NCBI GenBank assembly: GCA_050249535.1
Contig: JBFWQI010000025.1
Span: 22,951-86,950, forward strand
Length of the DNA stretch: 64,000 nucleotides
Source: JADJXM01 sp937967285
Lineage (GTDB): Bacteria > Acidobacteriota > Blastocatellia > RBC074
Direction: 5' to 3'
Below the pieces are notes generated by a model. That model was given only the letters and a program-made list of their open reading frames with translations. It had not been told where the DNA came from and ran no database searches. The translations under genes and the position numbers were made by a program. This document shows positions 43,911-59,130 of the stretch, one piece after another (position 1 is the first letter of the stretch; each line of letters begins with the position of its first letter).

Positions 43911-43945
43911 GTGAAAAGGCCCGTAGTAATTACGGGCCTTTTCAC
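43911..43945. terminator. Bidirectional intrinsic terminator
   Basis: Perfect 15-bp stem GTGAAAAGGCCCGTA / TACGGGCCTTTTCAC with a five-base loop, ending in a T-rich arm; A-rich on the other side, so it could work on either strand. The following 400 bases up to the receptor gene hold no recognisable gene. Confidence 0.88.
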
Positions 43946-44348
43946 GTACACTGTAGCAACTTTACAGACTGATATTAGTAAATAATGCTGGATGAATAAT
44001 GCTGGGTGGAAAAATAGAAAGAGTAGCAGGATGGATAACGCCTGACGGAGTATCGGGCTGAACCTTGTCATCTGGAGACCATCGTTGCGGTCAACCGCAG
44101 CGAGATCAATGAAGAGCATTGAATCCGGCATCAGTATCGGATCCTTCACAAAACTTCATGACCGCTCCACGGCTCGCCGTGACGGATTTCATCGATCCCG
44201 TTCCGGGACCTGAGACCCCGCGCCCGCCGACAAGCCAACCTGTAAATAAGAACAAAGATTTAAATTTACCACTTTGCTGAGGGTGACTTCGTGAGCCCAC
44301 TGAGTGGGCGACAGACATCCAATAACCACATCTCAGAGGAGGTTGCTT

Positions 44349-47300
44349 ATGCAATCAGCATCCAGGATGTTGCGTACCTGTCTGCTGCTGTTCGGAATTC
44401 TGATTATTCCTGCGACAGCGGCTTTCGGGCAGACTTATACGGCAACATTTACAGGTACAGTCAGCGATCCGAACGGGTCGGCTGTTCCGAATGTCAAGGT
44501 AATTGCGGTCAATCAGGGAACCAAACTGGAGTACACCGCGCAGACCAATTCATCGGGAGTCTACACGATCCCCTTCCTGCCCGTGGGGAACTATGTCCTG
44601 ACGATCGAGGCCGCCGGATTCAAGAAGCTGGTTTCGAACGATATCAAGCTGGAGGTCAACCAGACGGCGAGAGTCGATCTGCGGCTGGAGATCGGCGCGG
44701 TGACCGAGGTGGTCAACGTGCAGGACGTGGCTCCGATTCTGCAGACCGAGAACGTGACGGTCGGCAACGTGATCTCGGGGAACACGACGGTCAATCTGCC
44801 GCTCAACGGTCGGAACTTTCAGCAGTTGACGCTGCTGGTTCCGGGGACGATCAACCCGAATCCGGGCGGATTCAATAATCCGCTGGGTCAGGGACGCCCG
44901 TACTCGAACGGCAACCGCGAGCAGGGCAATGCCTTCCTGCTGGACGGAATCTCGGTCGATGAGACGATCGACAACCGCATCGGCTACAAGCCGAACATCG
45001 ACGCGATCGCTGAGTTCCGCGTCGAGACGAGCAACTCCTCGGCCGAATTCGGCAACGTGACAGGCGCGACCGTCAACGCGACGATGAAGTCGGGAACCAA
45101 CGAGTTCCACGGCAACGTCTTCGAGTTCCTGCGGAACGACAAGTTCGACGCCAATTCCTGGGCCAACAACCGGAACAACGTGACGACCAAGCCGAAGCTG
45201 CGTCAGAACATCTTCGGCGGGACGATCGGCGGGCCGATCATGAAGGAGAAACTCTTCTTCTTCGCCGCCTATCAGGGAATCGATCAGAGGACGGGCGGCG
45301 CGGGAGCCGCGGGCGTAGCTCCGCTGGCGTGGAGAACGGGCGATCTGTCGGCCTTCAGCACGCCGATCCGCGATCCGCAGAAGACCGGCGCCTGCACGGC
45401 TGCCGACCGTACGGCCTGCTTCCCGGGCAATATCATCCCGGCCAATCGCATCGTTAATCCGGTGGCGAAAGCTCTCTTCGCCAACCCCAGTCTCTATCCG
45501 GTGCCGACGCGCAATCAGGCAGGTACGGGCGTCGGACTGGTCGACGTCGTGACCGCCAACGTTCTGAAGAGCCACCAGGTGGACGCCAAGATCGACTGGC
45601 GGATCAGCGACAAGGACAACTTCTCCGGCCGCTACTCGTTCCAGCGTGCGACCAACGAGGGAGCCAGGGGATCGCTGCCGACCAACATCACCGGCAAGAG
45701 CTTCCAGCGTCCGCAGAACATCGCTCTCAACTGGACGCGGACCATCACTCCGACGATCATCAACGAAGCCCGTGTCGGGTTCAACCGTGCGGTCTTCATC
45801 AGCGATTTCAACGACTGGGCCGGCGTCGGCAACCTGAATGCGACGGTCGGGATCCCGGGCAACCAGATCATTCCGGGTCTCGCGCTTGTCTCGGCGGGCA
45901 ACGGCGTTTCGTTCGGTTCCCGCGCGATCAATGAGGACAACGTCACCAACACGTTCCATTACGGCGACAACCTGACGATCCTCAGCGGCCGCCACACTCT
46001 CAAGATGGGCGGACAGTGGCAGCGTTATCAGCAGAACCGCTTCTACCCCGGCAACAACGGACTGCTCGGCGGGTTCTCCTATGACGGCCGTTTCACCGGA
46101 CTGGCATTCGCCGACTTCCTGCTCGACCTGCTGTCGAATAAGAGCATCGGCAGCCAGAGCGGAACGTGGGGCCATCGCCAGAACCGGATCGGGGTCTTCT
46201 TCCAGGACGACTTCAAGGTGCGCAATAATCTGACGCTCAACCTCGGGATGCGGTGGGAGTACACCTCGCCGGTCGTCGAGGTCAAGGACCGTCAGTCGAA
46301 CTTCGACATCGTGACCGGGCAGCAGCTCTTCGCCGGGCAGAACGGCAACAGCCGCGCGCTCTACCGTCCGTTCAAGAAGGGCTTCGAGCCGCGCATCGGC
46401 ATCGCGTGGACGCCTGAGATGTTCGACGGCAGGTTCGTGGTTCGCGCCGGATACGGCATCACGCAGTACATGGAAGGCACGGGATCGAACCTGCGCCTGC
46501 CGCTCAATCCGCCGTTCTTCTCGGAAGCGGACCAGACTTATGACTCATCGACCGGACCCGGGACGATCACCAGAGGGTTCACCGATGTGATCATCCGTGA
46601 CCAGCCTTCGGGCCTGATCCGCGTCTGGAATCCTGACCTGCGCCCGCAGTTCACGCAGCAGTGGAACCTGACGCTGGAGTACCAGCTGACGGGCAACACC
46701 TCTGTCTCGGCCGCTTACGTCGGTCACAAGGCCGATCATCTGGTCGCGCCGACCGACTGGAACCAGCCTCTGCCGGGAACGGGCGATCCGTCGACCTGGG
46801 CGCCGCTCAATTCGCGTCGTCCGCTGTTCGGAGCTCTGCCGGCTGTAACCAACATCAGCGGCACCGATTCGTGGGCGCGCAGCAACTACCACGGCCTGCA
46901 GGTTTCGGCTCGTCAGCGTCTGTCGAAGGGCTTCGAGTTCATGCTCTCGTACACGCTGAGCAAGACGATGACCGACAACCTCGGCTACTACGGCAGCGGC
47001 GGCGTCGCCTCGCAGGGCGCATATCCGTCGAACAACTACGACCGTCGTCGCGACTATGGCCGCGCCTTCTTCGACGCACGTCATAATCTCGTCTGGTCGG
47101 GTACTTATGACCTGCCGTTCGGCAAGGGACGTGCCTTTGGTTCGGACCTGCACCCGGTCTTTGACGCCTTCATCGGCGGATGGGGTGTGAGCAGCATTCT
47201 GAGCGCACACTCGGGCTTTCCGATTACGATTCAGGCGAATGATCGTTCGCTGCAGAATCCGCGCGGAGGCGGGCGTCCCAACCTGATCGGCGACTGGAAG

Positions 47301-47615
47301 CCGGCAAATCAGACGGCCGACAACTGGTTCAATGTCGCGTCGTTTGCGCTGCCCGCTCTCGGGACCTTCGGGAACTCGGGCGTTGGTATCGCCGAAGCCC
47401 CCGGTTACATCAACTGGGATTTCGGCGTCGGGAAGAAGTTCAGGGTTTCGGAGAGCAATTACATCGACTTCCGGGCCGAGTTCTTCAACTTCACCAACAC
47501 TCCCAACTTCAGTCCTGCAAACCGCAACTTCAGCGACCTGAACACGTTCGGCAAAGTCCTCGGCGTGGTCGGTCCGTCGCGTAACCTCGAGTTCGCTCTG
47601 AAGTACGTCTTCTAA
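44349..47615 (+). CDS. Oar-like TonB-dependent receptor, copy 1
   Basis: A 1088-residue outer-membrane protein from ATG 44349, preceded by AGAGGAGG. Signal peptide MQSASRMLRTCLLLFGILII..., then a carboxypeptidase-regulatory-like (CarboxypepD_reg) domain (FTGTVSDPNGSAVPNVKV, residues ~33-115), a plug domain (NLPLNGRNFQQLTLLVPG, QGNAFLLDGISVDE), and a long beta-barrel ending in the typical phenylalanine (ALKYVF). Such Oar-like receptors are expanded in acidobacteria and take up sugars or act in adhesion. Copy 2 follows after 660 bases and has the same length. The two leaders are unrelated except near the ribosome site. Confidence 0.9.
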   Translation: MQSASRMLRTCLLLFGILIIPATAAFGQTYTATFTGTVSDPNGSAVPNVKVIAVNQGTKLEYTAQTNSSGVYTIPFLPVGNYVLTIEAAGFKKLVSNDIKLEVNQTARVDLRLEIGAVTEVVNVQDVAPILQTENVTVGNVISGNTTVNLPLNGRNFQQLTLLVPGTINPNPGGFNNPLGQGRPYSNGNREQGNAFLLDGISVDETIDNRIGYKPNIDAIAEFRVETSNSSAEFGNVTGATVNATMKSGTNEFHGNVFEFLRNDKFDANSWANNRNNVTTKPKLRQNIFGGTIGGPIMKEKLFFFAAYQGIDQRTGGAGAAGVAPLAWRTGDLSAFSTPIRDPQKTGACTAADRTACFPGNIIPANRIVNPVAKALFANPSLYPVPTRNQAGTGVGLVDVVTANVLKSHQVDAKIDWRISDKDNFSGRYSFQRATNEGARGSLPTNITGKSFQRPQNIALNWTRTITPTIINEARVGFNRAVFISDFNDWAGVGNLNATVGIPGNQIIPGLALVSAGNGVSFGSRAINEDNVTNTFHYGDNLTILSGRHTLKMGGQWQRYQQNRFYPGNNGLLGGFSYDGRFTGLAFADFLLDLLSNKSIGSQSGTWGHRQNRIGVFFQDDFKVRNNLTLNLGMRWEYTSPVVEVKDRQSNFDIVTGQQLFAGQNGNSRALYRPFKKGFEPRIGIAWTPEMFDGRFVVRAGYGITQYMEGTGSNLRLPLNPPFFSEADQTYDSSTGPGTITRGFTDVIIRDQPSGLIRVWNPDLRPQFTQQWNLTLEYQLTGNTSVSAAYVGHKADHLVAPTDWNQPLPGTGDPSTWAPLNSRRPLFGALPAVTNISGTDSWARSNYHGLQVSARQRLSKGFEFMLSYTLSKTMTDNLGYYGSGGVASQGAYPSNNYDRRRDYGRAFFDARHNLVWSGTYDLPFGKGRAFGSDLHPVFDAFIGGWGVSSILSAHSGFPITIQANDRSLQNPRGGGRPNLIGDWKPANQTADNWFNVASFALPALGTFGNSGVGIAEAPGYINWDFGVGKKFRVSESNYIDFRAEFFNFTNTPNFSPANRNFSDLNTFGKVLGVVGPSRNLEFALKYVF

Positions 47616-47620
47616 TTTAG

Positions 47621-47768
<148 letters not shown>

Positions 47769-48277
47769 TGCAGTATGATCCGGCTGGAAATTCTTCCAGC
47801 CGGACCTTACCAGCCCGGTTTCATCTCATATCGTCGTCTCATCCTCATTTAACTGACAGTCCTGACGGATCCGGCAAATAATAAATTAAGAATTCCATAA
47901 TCTTCAATAATATCCATATATTCGTAGAAATCCGGCGGGCGGTTCATTTGTGATGAATTGTAAATTCTTTATTAATAGCATGATAAGGGATCCTGCCGGC
48001 CGGGTATGATTTTTGCCTGTGTAACACGGATATCCAATTAATCCTGCAAAGACGGTAACGAAGAGGATCAGCGGATAAACTACCCTCTCAAGAAAAAGCC
48101 TGCCACAGAACCATTCTCGAAGCGCGTGAGTCTGTCCGGTACTGCTGGGAACAAATCCGGGCGGCAGCGATCAACTGGAGTGTGATTTTCCTACCGTAAT
48201 TCACTCAATCAAAAGAGTTCAGGTGGAATAACTTCCCATTCAACGCATCAGCGAAGATAAATTCAGAGGAGATGGCT

Positions 48278-51200
48278 ATGAAGTCGACATCGAAGATGTT
48301 GCGCACCTGCCTCCTGCTGGTTGGAATGCTGGTCATTCCGGCACAGGCAGCTTTCGGGCAGACATACACTGCAACATTTACGGGAACGGTGACTGATCCG
48401 AACGGATCGGCGGTTCCGAACGTCAGAGTGGTTGCGGTCAATCAGGGAACGAAACTGGAGTATGCCGCGCGGACCAGTGCATCGGGGGTCTACACGATTC
48501 CGTTCCTGCCCGTCGGAAACTACGTTCTGATGATCGAGGCGAGCGGATTCAAGAAGCTGGTTTCGAACGATATCAAGCTGGAAGTCAACCAGACGGCGAG
48601 GGTCGATCTGCGGCTGGAGATCGGCGCGGTGACCGAGGTGGTCAACGTGCAGGACGTGGCACCGATTCTGCAGACTGAGAGCGTGACGGTCGGCAACGTG
48701 ATCTCGGGTAACACGACGGTCAACCTGCCGCTCAACGGTCGGAACTTTCAGCAGTTGACGCTGCTGGTTCCGGGGACGATCAATCCGAACCCGAACGGTT
48801 TCAACAGCCCGACGGGGCAGGGGCGTCCGTATACGAACGGCAACCGCGAGCAGGGCAATGCGTTCCTGCTGGACGGGATCTCCGTCGACGAGACGATCGA
48901 CAACCGGATCGGATACAAGCCGAACATCGATGCGATCGCTGAGTTCCGTGTCGAGACGAGCAACTCGTCAGCCGAATTCGGCAACGTGACCGGCGCGACC
49001 GTCAACGCGACGATGAAGTCGGGAACCAACGAATTCCACGGCAACGTCTTCGAGTTCCTGCGGAACGACAAGTTCGACGCCAATTCGTGGGTCAACAACC
49101 GGAACAACGTCAGTGTCAAACCGAAGCTGCGGCAGAGCATTTTCGGCGGGACGATCGGCGGACCGATCATCAAGGAGAAGCTCTTCTTCTTCGCGGCCTA
49201 CCAGGGGATCGCGCAGAGGACAGGCGGCGCGGGAGCCGCGGGCGTAGCTCCGCTGGCGTGGAGAACGGGCGATCTGTCGGCGTTCAGCACGCCGATCCGC
49301 GATCCGCAGAAGACCGGCGCGTGTAATGCCAATGACCGGACGGCCTGCTTCCCCGGCAATATCATCCCGGCCAACAGGATCGTTAATCCGGTGGCCATCG
49401 CACTTTTCGCCAACCCCGCTCTCTATCCGGTGCCGACGCGCAACCAGGCTGGAACCGGCGTCGGACTGGTCGATGTCGTGACGGCGAACGAATTCAACAG
49501 CCATCAGGTAGATGCGAAGATCGACTGGCGGATCAGCGACAAGGACAACTTCTCGGGCCGCTATTCGTTCCAGCGTGGAACATCCGAGGGCGTCAAGGGC
49601 GCGCTGCCGACCAACATCACCGGCAGGAGCTTCCAGCGTCCGCAGAACATCGCACTCAACTGGACGCGGACCTTCAGCCCGACGATCGTCAACGAAGCGC
49701 GTATCGGATTCAACCGTGCGGTCTTCATCAGCGATTTCAACGACTGGGCCGGCGTCGGCAATCTGAATGCGACGGTCGGGATTCCGGGCAACCAGATCAT
49801 CCCGGGGCTTTCAACGGTTTCAGCCGGCAATGGCGTTTCCTTCGGCAGCACCGGAATCAATGAAGACAACGTGACCAACACGTTTCACTACGGCGACAAC
49901 CTGACGATCCTCAGCGGCCGTCACACCTTCAAGATGGGCGGACAGTGGCAGCGTTATCAGCAGAACCGCTTCTACCCCGGCAACAACGGACTGCTCGGCG
50001 CATTCACATATGACGGCCGTTTCACGGGGCTGGCCTTCGCGGACTTCCTGCTCGACCAGCTGTCGAACAAGAGGATCGGCAGCCAGAGCGGAACGTGGGG
50101 CCATCGCCAGAACCGGATCGGGGTCTTCTTTCAGGACGACTTCAAGGTGCGGAGCAACCTGACGCTCAACCTCGGGATGCGGTGGGAGTACACTTCGCCG
50201 GTCGTCGAGGTCAAGGACCGTCAGTCGAACTTCGACATCGTGACGGGGCAGCAGCTCTTCGCCGGGCAGAACGGCAACAGCCGTGCGCTCTACCGTCCGT
50301 TCAAGAAGGGCTTCGAGCCGCGCATCGGAATCGCGTGGACGCCTGGGATGTTCGACGGCAGGTTCGTGGTCCGCGCCGGATACGGCATCACGCAGTACAT
50401 GGAAGGCACGGGATCGAACCTGCGCCTGCCGCTCAATCCCCCGTTCTTCTCGGAAGCGGATCAGACGTATGACGCCTCGACGGGCGCCGGAACGATCACG
50501 ACAGGGTTCACCGACGTGATCATCCGCGACCAGCCTGCCGGACTGATCCGCGTCTGGAATCCTGACCTGCGTCCGCAGTTCACGCAGCAGTGGAACCTGA
50601 CGCTGGAGTACCAGCTGACGGGTAACACCTCTGTCTCGGCCGCTTACGTCGGTCACAAGGCCGATCACCTGGTCGCGCCGACCGACTGGAACCAGCCGCT
50701 GCCGGGAACGGGCGCTCCGTCGACCTGGGCGCCGCTCAATTCGCGTCGTCCGTTGTTCGGAGCTCTCCCGGCGGTGACGGCCATCAGCGGTACCGATTCG
50801 TGGGCGCGCAGCAACTACCATGGCCTGCAGACTTCGGTCCGCCAGCGCCTGTCGAAGGGCTTCGAGTTCATGCTCTCCTACACGCTGAGCAAGACGATGA
50901 CCGACAACCTCGGCTACTACGGCAGCGGCGGCGTCGCCTCGCAGGGCGCATATCCGTCGAACAACTATGATCGCCAGCGGGATTACGGCCGCGCCTTCTT
51001 CGACGCGCGTCACAACTTCGTCTGGTCGGGTACATATGAACTGCCGTTCGGCAACGGGCGGGCTTTCGGGTCCGATCTGCATCCGGTCTTTGATGCCTTC
51101 GTCGGCGGATGGGGCGTGAGCAGCATTGTCAGCGCGCACTCGGGATTCCCGGTCACGGTGCGCGATACCGATCGCTCGCTCCAGGCCCCGCGCGGAGGCG

Positions 51201-51544
51201 GACGTCCGAACCTGGTCGGCGACTGGAAGCCGGCCAACCAGTCGATCGACAACTGGATCAATCCGGCCGCCTTCGTCTCAGCCCCGACCGGAACCTTCGG
51301 GAACTCCGGAGTGGGTATCGCCGAAGCCCCCGGCTATATCAACTGGGACTTCGGGGTCGGGAAGAAGTTCCGCGTCTCGGAGAGCAATTATATCGATTTC
51401 CGGGCCGAGTTCTTCAATTTCACCAACTCGCCGAATTTCGCTCCGCCGAACAGGGACTTCCAGAACCTGAATACGTTCGGCAGGGTCCTCGGCGTGGTCG
51501 GCCGGGAGCGTAATCTCGAGTTCGTTCTGAAGTACGTGTTCTAA
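48278..51544 (+). CDS. Oar-like TonB-dependent receptor, copy 2
   Basis: A 1088-residue near-duplicate of the preceding receptor, from ATG 48278 with CAGAGGAG at normal spacing; the ATG six bases earlier is too near the ribosome site. Domains as copy 1: signal peptide, regulatory-like domain, plug, barrel ending in LKYVF. Differences by eye are scattered substitutions, many in the signal peptide, the regulatory-like domain (for example AARTSASG versus AQTNSSG) and the external loops (GINEDN versus AINEDN). A recent tandem duplication or gene conversion would explain the similarity. Different upstream DNA suggests separate regulation. Confidence 0.92.
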   Translation: MKSTSKMLRTCLLLVGMLVIPAQAAFGQTYTATFTGTVTDPNGSAVPNVRVVAVNQGTKLEYAARTSASGVYTIPFLPVGNYVLMIEASGFKKLVSNDIKLEVNQTARVDLRLEIGAVTEVVNVQDVAPILQTESVTVGNVISGNTTVNLPLNGRNFQQLTLLVPGTINPNPNGFNSPTGQGRPYTNGNREQGNAFLLDGISVDETIDNRIGYKPNIDAIAEFRVETSNSSAEFGNVTGATVNATMKSGTNEFHGNVFEFLRNDKFDANSWVNNRNNVSVKPKLRQSIFGGTIGGPIIKEKLFFFAAYQGIAQRTGGAGAAGVAPLAWRTGDLSAFSTPIRDPQKTGACNANDRTACFPGNIIPANRIVNPVAIALFANPALYPVPTRNQAGTGVGLVDVVTANEFNSHQVDAKIDWRISDKDNFSGRYSFQRGTSEGVKGALPTNITGRSFQRPQNIALNWTRTFSPTIVNEARIGFNRAVFISDFNDWAGVGNLNATVGIPGNQIIPGLSTVSAGNGVSFGSTGINEDNVTNTFHYGDNLTILSGRHTFKMGGQWQRYQQNRFYPGNNGLLGAFTYDGRFTGLAFADFLLDQLSNKRIGSQSGTWGHRQNRIGVFFQDDFKVRSNLTLNLGMRWEYTSPVVEVKDRQSNFDIVTGQQLFAGQNGNSRALYRPFKKGFEPRIGIAWTPGMFDGRFVVRAGYGITQYMEGTGSNLRLPLNPPFFSEADQTYDASTGAGTITTGFTDVIIRDQPAGLIRVWNPDLRPQFTQQWNLTLEYQLTGNTSVSAAYVGHKADHLVAPTDWNQPLPGTGAPSTWAPLNSRRPLFGALPAVTAISGTDSWARSNYHGLQTSVRQRLSKGFEFMLSYTLSKTMTDNLGYYGSGGVASQGAYPSNNYDRQRDYGRAFFDARHNFVWSGTYELPFGNGRAFGSDLHPVFDAFVGGWGVSSIVSAHSGFPVTVRDTDRSLQAPRGGGRPNLVGDWKPANQSIDNWINPAAFVSAPTGTFGNSGVGIAEAPGYINWDFGVGKKFRVSESNYIDFRAEFFNFTNSPNFAPPNRDFQNLNTFGRVLGVVGRERNLEFVLKYVF

Positions 51545-51550
51545 ACAAAA

Positions 51551-51650
51551 AAGCGGAGCGCACGCGCTCCGCACTCCCCAAAGGAAAAGCGGAGCCCACG
51601 GGCTCCGCACTCCCAAAGGAAAGCGGAGCTCACGGGCTCCGCTTTTCTAA
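51551..51650. repeat. Three tandem GC-rich hairpins after receptor 2
   Basis: Three consecutive AAGCGGAGC... / ...GCTCCGC hairpins with slightly different centres (GCACGC, CCACGG, TCACGG), joined by ACTCCC and AAAGGAAA. They lie between the receptor and the convergent CoA-binding gene and probably terminate both transcripts. Confidence 0.85.
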
Positions 51651-52057
51651 AATCTTCGTCTGGCGTGCTCCCTCAGCAGGCAGCGGTCCATGACGACCTT
51701 CAAGCCGGCTTGAATCGCTCTCCCTGCGGCTTCCTCGTCGATCACACCGTCCTGCATCCAGACCGCGCGGGCTCCCAGGCGGATTGCTTCATCGACGTGA
51801 TGCCCCGCCTCTTCAGACCGGCGGAAGATGTTGACCAGATCGAACGGCTCGGGCACCTCGGCCAGACTGCCGTAAGCCTTCTCTCCCAGAACCGACGATT
51901 CATTCGGATTGACCGGGATGATCCGGTATCCCTGCTGTTGCATGTACCTCGAGACGTCGTAACTCGGGCGCATGGGATTCGATGACAGGCCGACGACGGC
52001 TATCGTCCGCGTGTCTGCGAGGATCTCTGATATGACTTCGGGAGAGTTGATTTGCAT
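51647..52057 (-). CDS. CoA-binding-domain protein (YccU-like)
   Basis: A 136-residue single-domain protein: TIAVVGLSSNPMRPSYDVSRYMQQQGYRIIPVNPNE, GEKAYGSLAEVPEPFDLVNIF, GARAVWMQDGVIDEEAA. It belongs to the small CoA-binding Rossmann family. The biological role is unknown. Upstream of it lies a short tandem GC-rich repeat and then carB on the same strand. Confidence 0.9.
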   Translation of the reverse strand: MQINSPEVISEILADTRTIAVVGLSSNPMRPSYDVSRYMQQQGYRIIPVNPNESSVLGEKAYGSLAEVPEPFDLVNIFRRSEEAGHHVDEAIRLGARAVWMQDGVIDEEAAGRAIQAGLKVVMDRCLLREHARRRF

Positions 52058-52072
52058 ACTTTACAGTCATCG

Positions 52073-52130
52073 CCGGCGAGGCGCCGGCGCACCCACCGGC
52101 GAGGCGCCGGCGCACCCACCGGCGCACCTC
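52073..52130. repeat. 23-bp GC-rich tandem repeat
   Basis: CCGGCGAGGCGCCGGCGCA with CCCA, repeated exactly at 52073-52095 and 52096-52118, then a shortened third unit. Each unit contains a GCGCC-centred palindrome. It lies between carB and the CoA-binding gene. Confidence 0.85.
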
Positions 52131-52131
52131 A

Positions 52132-55326
<3,195 letters not shown>

Positions 55327-55510
55327 CTTCGTCTGGTGTGGTCATTAAGGAACCGCGGGCTTACGCGCACGGTGTGAAAAATCGGGAAAAATTCAAACCG
55401 GAAAAATAGCATAAATCGCCGAGGTCGCCAAGCAAAGGCCCGGGCAGGAATCCGGAGATTTAAACGCAGCGGCGCAGAGAGAGCAGCGGCAATTGATTGA
55501 ATTGTAGGCC

Positions 55511-55735
55511 CACGAAGGAAAGAAGAAATTGGACAGGATTTACAGGATTTGACAGGATTTACAGGATTAAACCCAGGGATAAATTGAGCTCGAATATAGG
55601 TCGAAATCCTTTTGCCGGGGAATACGGACCTGAATACCCTCAGACTTAATCCTGTAAATCCTGTCAAATCCTGTAAATCCTGTAAATCCTGTCCAATTGC
55701 TTCTTTCCTTCGTGGGCTGAGCAGTTACGAATTGT
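55511..55735. repeat. Family-B palindrome, longest copy
   Basis: Left arm units GACAGGATTTACAGGATTT, right arm AATCCTGTAAATCCTGTC repeated, core of about 75 bases closely similar to 14541-14712. Flanks GAAGGAAAGAAGAAATTGGA / CCAATTGCTTCTTTCCTTC extend the symmetry. It fills most of the 480-base gap between nrdD-like and carB; a partial family-D-like piece (CGCCGAGGTCGCCAAG) lies at about 55418-55433. Confidence 0.85.
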
Positions 55736-55807
55736 ATTTTCCGGTTTCGGCCCGATGGACTTTACCCGGAAATCTATTGCCAGACAGTCTCTGCCAACTT
55801 TTTAATC

Positions 55808-57868
<2,061 letters not shown>

Positions 57869-57870
57869 TT

Positions 57871-58668
57871 TTAGTCGACGACAGAAACCATGTGGTTGAG
57901 CGGGCCCGCTCCGTGCCCCAGACCCGGGGCGCTCCGGAGCGCTTCATTAATATACCTCTTGGAACGATCGATCGCACCCGCCAGTTCCATCCCGAGCGCA
58001 AGATTGGCAGCGATCGCAGCCGACAGCGTGCAGCCAGTTCCGTGCGTGCTCGTCGTCTCGATCCTCGGCGCCCGGAATTCGATGACCTCTTTCCCGTCGA
58101 AGAGCACGTCGATCGCATCCCCCGACAGATGACCGCCCTTGACCAGTACGGCTCCGCGTCCGGATATCTCGCGGATCCTCCGCGCCGCCCGTTTCATACC
58201 CTCCGGATCGCGAACCTCGAGTCCGGTCAGCCGCTCGGCTTCGACCAGGTTGGGCGTGATCACATCCGCCAGAGGCAGCAGACGTTCGATCAGGCATCTC
58301 ATCGCCTGATCATCGATCAGGTCGAAACCGCTGGTCGACCTGATCACCGGATCGACCACGACATTGCGAAGCCCGTAACCCGAGATCGCCCCGGCCGTCG
58401 CCAGAATCGTCTCTTCCGTCGGCAGCATCCCCGTCTTGACCGCTGCGATCTCGAAATCTGAGACCACCGGATCGATCTGACCTTTCAGTGTCTCAGCCGT
58501 CTGATGCCACGCTCCGTAGACAGCCAGCGTGTTCTGCGATGTGATTGAGGTGATCGCCGCCGTCCCGAAACAGCCATGCGCGGCAAATGTCTTGATGTCG
58601 GCCAGAACCCCGGCTCCGCCCGAAGGATCGAACCCTGCTATTGTCAGAACCGTCATCATATACTTCAT
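57871..58668 (-). CDS. thiD: Hydroxymethylpyrimidine/phosphomethylpyrimidine kinase
   Basis: A 265-residue kinase from ATG 58668. TIAGFDPSGGAGVLADIKTFAAHG at the N-terminus, ITSQNTLAVYG, VVDPVIRSTSG, LLPLADVITPNLVEAERL, VLVKGGHL and the ribokinase-type ETTSTHGTGCTLSAAIA with the catalytic aspartate region are all present. ThiD phosphorylates the pyrimidine precursor of thiamine. It is followed after two bases by the nrdD-like gene, an unusual pairing. No TPP riboswitch is seen upstream. Right-side DNA beyond the start becomes AT-rich, the border of the accessory island. Confidence 0.92.
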   Translation of the reverse strand: MKYMMTVLTIAGFDPSGGAGVLADIKTFAAHGCFGTAAITSITSQNTLAVYGAWHQTAETLKGQIDPVVSDFEIAAVKTGMLPTEETILATAGAISGYGLRNVVVDPVIRSTSGFDLIDDQAMRCLIERLLPLADVITPNLVEAERLTGLEVRDPEGMKRAARRIREISGRGAVLVKGGHLSGDAIDVLFDGKEVIEFRAPRIETTSTHGTGCTLSAAIAANLALGMELAGAIDRSKRYINEALRSAPGLGHGAGPLNHMVSVVD

Positions 58669-58953
58669 CTGGTGGTTATGGAATGGAATAATATCACTAT
58701 CTTGCGGATCATGAAAATCGAATCGCGTCTCGCTGGGTATAGATACACCGCCCAAAATGTCAGCTTTGTGACCACACTAATAGGTGCTAAAATATTAAAG
58801 AATTAGTATATAAGGGGATTAGATACTGCAAATGTTTAGGGCATATCCTTAATTACGACTCTATAAATGTTTCAAATCAAGCCACCACAATCAATTAATT
58901 CGTTGAAAACGTGGTATGAATCTTAGACAATAATAAATATTCGAGAGTCTGCC

Positions 58954-58997
58954 TCATCAGAATATAATTATTAACTTGTATAATCATATTCTGATGA
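58954..58997 (+). promoter_or_regulatory. Palindrome enclosing a TATAAT (-10) hexamer
   Basis: Perfect 12-bp inverted repeat TCATCAGAATAT (58954-58965) / ATATTCTGATGA (58986-58997) with 20 bases between. A consensus TATAAT lies at 58979-58984 inside it. This looks like an operator covering a promoter for the HAD/membrane gene pair, although the first start codon is about 130 bases downstream and no clear -35 box was found. The rest of 58669-59130 is very AT-rich with no other recognised feature. Confidence 0.55.
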
Positions 58998-59130
58998 ATA
59001 CGATTTTATTATTATATAGATGATATGGAGATATCGCAGTAAAAATTTGTTTCTCATTATTGATAATATTTTAGTTATTGTGCTTTAGTTTATTTATTAG
59101 GATTAAATTTTCTATTCGAGAAATCCAGCT

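Noticed and set aside
44550..46175. Long minus-strand frame opposite receptor copy 1
   Set aside because: Antisense shadow; composition follows the receptor codons and a similar shadow appears opposite copy 2.
52073..52130. CRISPR or origin iterons
   Set aside because: Only two and a half contiguous GC-rich units; no spacers, no dnaA or replication gene nearby.
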